A DNA stretch of 64,000 nt from Chitinophaga polysaccharea (GTDB taxonomy: Bacteria; Bacteroidota; Bacteroidia; Chitinophagales; Chitinophagaceae): positions 2,542,001 through 2,606,000 of the forward strand of contig NZ_CABFVU010000001.1 of NCBI RefSeq assembly GCF_902150045.1, read 5' to 3'. Numbering within the stretch: position 1 is the first letter of the stretch; every line of letters begins with the position of its first letter. The notes under the pieces are model-generated. The model did not search any database. It was not told the origin of the DNA and worked only from the letters and a program-made list of their open reading frames with translations. Below, one piece after another: positions 63,140 through 64,000 of the stretch. The translations under genes and the position numbers were made by a program.

Positions 63140-64000
63140 ATGAAGCATAAATTTTTACTCATTTTGTTACTGGTATTATGTGGCGGATGGGCTCATGCGC
63201 AAAAGGCAGATAAAAATACACCGGCTCCTCCGGATACCATACAGATCAAGGGATTGATCATTATCAAAGGGAAGAATGATAAGGGCCGTACCAGCTATAA
63301 ATTCTATAACGATACTGCCTATGCCCGCCAGAAGCTCAAAAAGAACCTGCAAACCAAATGGTTCGTTTTTGATGTGGGTTTCAATAACTATATTGATCAC
63401 AGTGACTATAACGGGGCCAGCTTTATCAATTATTACCCCAATAGCAATATGTATTATAACGGGGCTCCCGCCATGTCGCCGGTAAGTAAATCATATGATT
63501 ATTCAGCTGCAGGCCTGGCAACTTTTGCACCCAGGGAAGCCAGCGAGCCATTAACACCTTCGGAATTTAAACTTATTACCGGAAAATCGATCAATTTTAA
63601 TATCTGGCTGTTTCAACAGCGACTTAATTTAACAAAACACAAGCTTAACTTGTTATATGCTTTAGGATTGGAGATGAATAACTATAGGTATGCCCGCAGC
63701 ATTACATATTTGCCTGGCTACCCTACACAAATAATCCGGGATTCCGTAGAATTTTCGAAAAATAAGCTGTTTGCCGAATATATCTCGATTCCGGTAATGC
63801 TTAATTTCAATTCTAACCCCGCCCGCCCAGGACGCGCGTTCCAGGCGAGCTTTGGTGTCTCCGGTGGTTATCTCCTCAAATCCAGAACCAAGCAGGTAAG
63901 TGAAGAAAGGGGCAAGGTCAGGAAAACGGACGACTTTAATCTTAATAAGTGGCGTTTTGGCCTTACCAGTGAATTGGGTTATGGACCTGTGAAGTTGTAC
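63140..64000 (+). CDS. Outer-membrane beta-barrel protein, cut by the window end
   Basis: A 287-codon open frame from ATG 63140 to the last base. Signal peptide ends 'GGWAHA-QK'; then 'GLIIIKGKNDKGRTSYKFYNDTAYARQKLKKNLQTKWFVFDVGFNNYIDHSDYNG', and alternating strands ('RLNLTKHKLNLLYALGLEMNNYRYARSITY', 'YISIPVMLNFNSNP', 'ASFGVSGGYLLKSRTKQ') like PorT-type outer-membrane proteins. It follows the anti-sigma gene by 19 bp, so it is probably in the same operon and may be what the sigma factor controls. The 3' end is outside. Confidence 0.82.
   Translation, partial: MKHKFLLILLLVLCGGWAHAQKADKNTPAPPDTIQIKGLIIIKGKNDKGRTSYKFYNDTAYARQKLKKNLQTKWFVFDVGFNNYIDHSDYNGASFINYYPNSNMYYNGAPAMSPVSKSYDYSAAGLATFAPREASEPLTPSEFKLITGKSINFNIWLFQQRLNLTKHKLNLLYALGLEMNNYRYARSITYLPGYPTQIIRDSVEFSKNKLFAEYISIPVMLNFNSNPARPGRAFQASFGVSGGYLLKSRTKQVSEERGKVRKTDDFNLNKWRFGLTSELGYGPVKLY

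Noticed and set aside
1..64000. CRISPR array, prophage or plasmid backbone
   Set aside because: No regular repeat-spacer pattern, phage structural gene, rep or par genes are visible; the only tandem repeats are the 48-bp units at 45.6 kb.
1..64000. tRNA or rRNA genes
   Set aside because: Intergenic stretches were scanned by eye for clover-leaf patterns and conserved loops; none was convincing.

Overview
The window is chromosomal DNA from a Bacteroidota, most likely a Chitinophagaceae (Chitinophaga-like) bacterium. The sequence evidence is: two SusC/SusD pairs, many TAnnTTTG (-7) promoters of the Bacteroidota type, a two-gene MetH, the long IspG form, a bTHX ribosomal protein, RicT and Bat proteins, and ECF sigma/anti-sigma pairs. 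I saw no rRNA, tRNA, CRISPR array, prophage or insertion sequence.

Layout. 1-6.7 kb: end of a glycan-uptake locus (SusC 3' end, SusD, a large secreted DUF6067/GH123-like protein, and a convergent SMP-30 lactonase). 6.9-15.6 kb: housekeeping block (NdpA-like nucleoid protein, RicT, DNA pol III delta', a lipoprotein, glutathione peroxidase, ComF, RadA, a possible small minus-strand transcript, zinc metallopeptidase). 15.7-20.3 kb: a second SusC/SusD pair behind a palindrome and three direct repeats. 20.6-24.5 kb: rplM-rpsI-rpsB-tsf-pyrH; S2 carries an Arg/Gly tail and a 29-bp-arm inverted repeat separates rpsB from tsf. 24.5-28.4 kb: DUF3298 lipoprotein, PdxH, bTHX, HU, DUF4286, ExoIII. 28.5-33.7 kb: split MetH (minus strand) divergent from a well-formed promoter that drives a 31-codon Cys-rich ORF and a 72-aa protein; then RecR and an Ig-like lipoprotein.

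35.3-41.5 kb is a decay zone. An SRPBCC gene, an LpxR-like gene, the 3' end of an acetyl-CoA hydrolase, a GNAT gene and a UPF0173-type MBL gene are each broken by single-base, mostly homopolymer, indels. A diverged sigma factor and two paralogous anti-sigma-like proteins, all with TTG starts, lie inside it. 41.5-46.1 kb: intact GNAT, then a minus-strand sulfur-oxidation-like operon (TsdA-like dihaem cytochrome, DsrE-like protein, oxyanion-type binding protein, LysR), a decayed 48-bp-repeat ORF, and a small secreted KKDGTPD-repeat protein. 46.2-56.9 kb: IspG, AraC regulator, TolC/RND/adaptor efflux operon, a structured intergenic region, peptide deformylase, second AraC regulator. 56.9-64 kb: BatC/BatB-like pair, class D beta-lactamase, glycine C-acetyltransferase, then sigma factor, anti-sigma with a duplicated N-domain, and an outer-membrane barrel protein cut by the window end.

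The strongest candidate for something undescribed is the Cys-rich leader ORF at 32.6 kb with its repeat-containing promoter, 72-aa partner and terminator. Other items worth a look are the apparently leaderless regulator and repair genes (NdpA, RecR, LysR, two AraC), the slippery A AAA AAC in the SRPBCC gene, the structured RNA candidate at 55.25-55.4 kb and the small transcript at 14.5-14.7 kb. No functional claim has been tested by database search.
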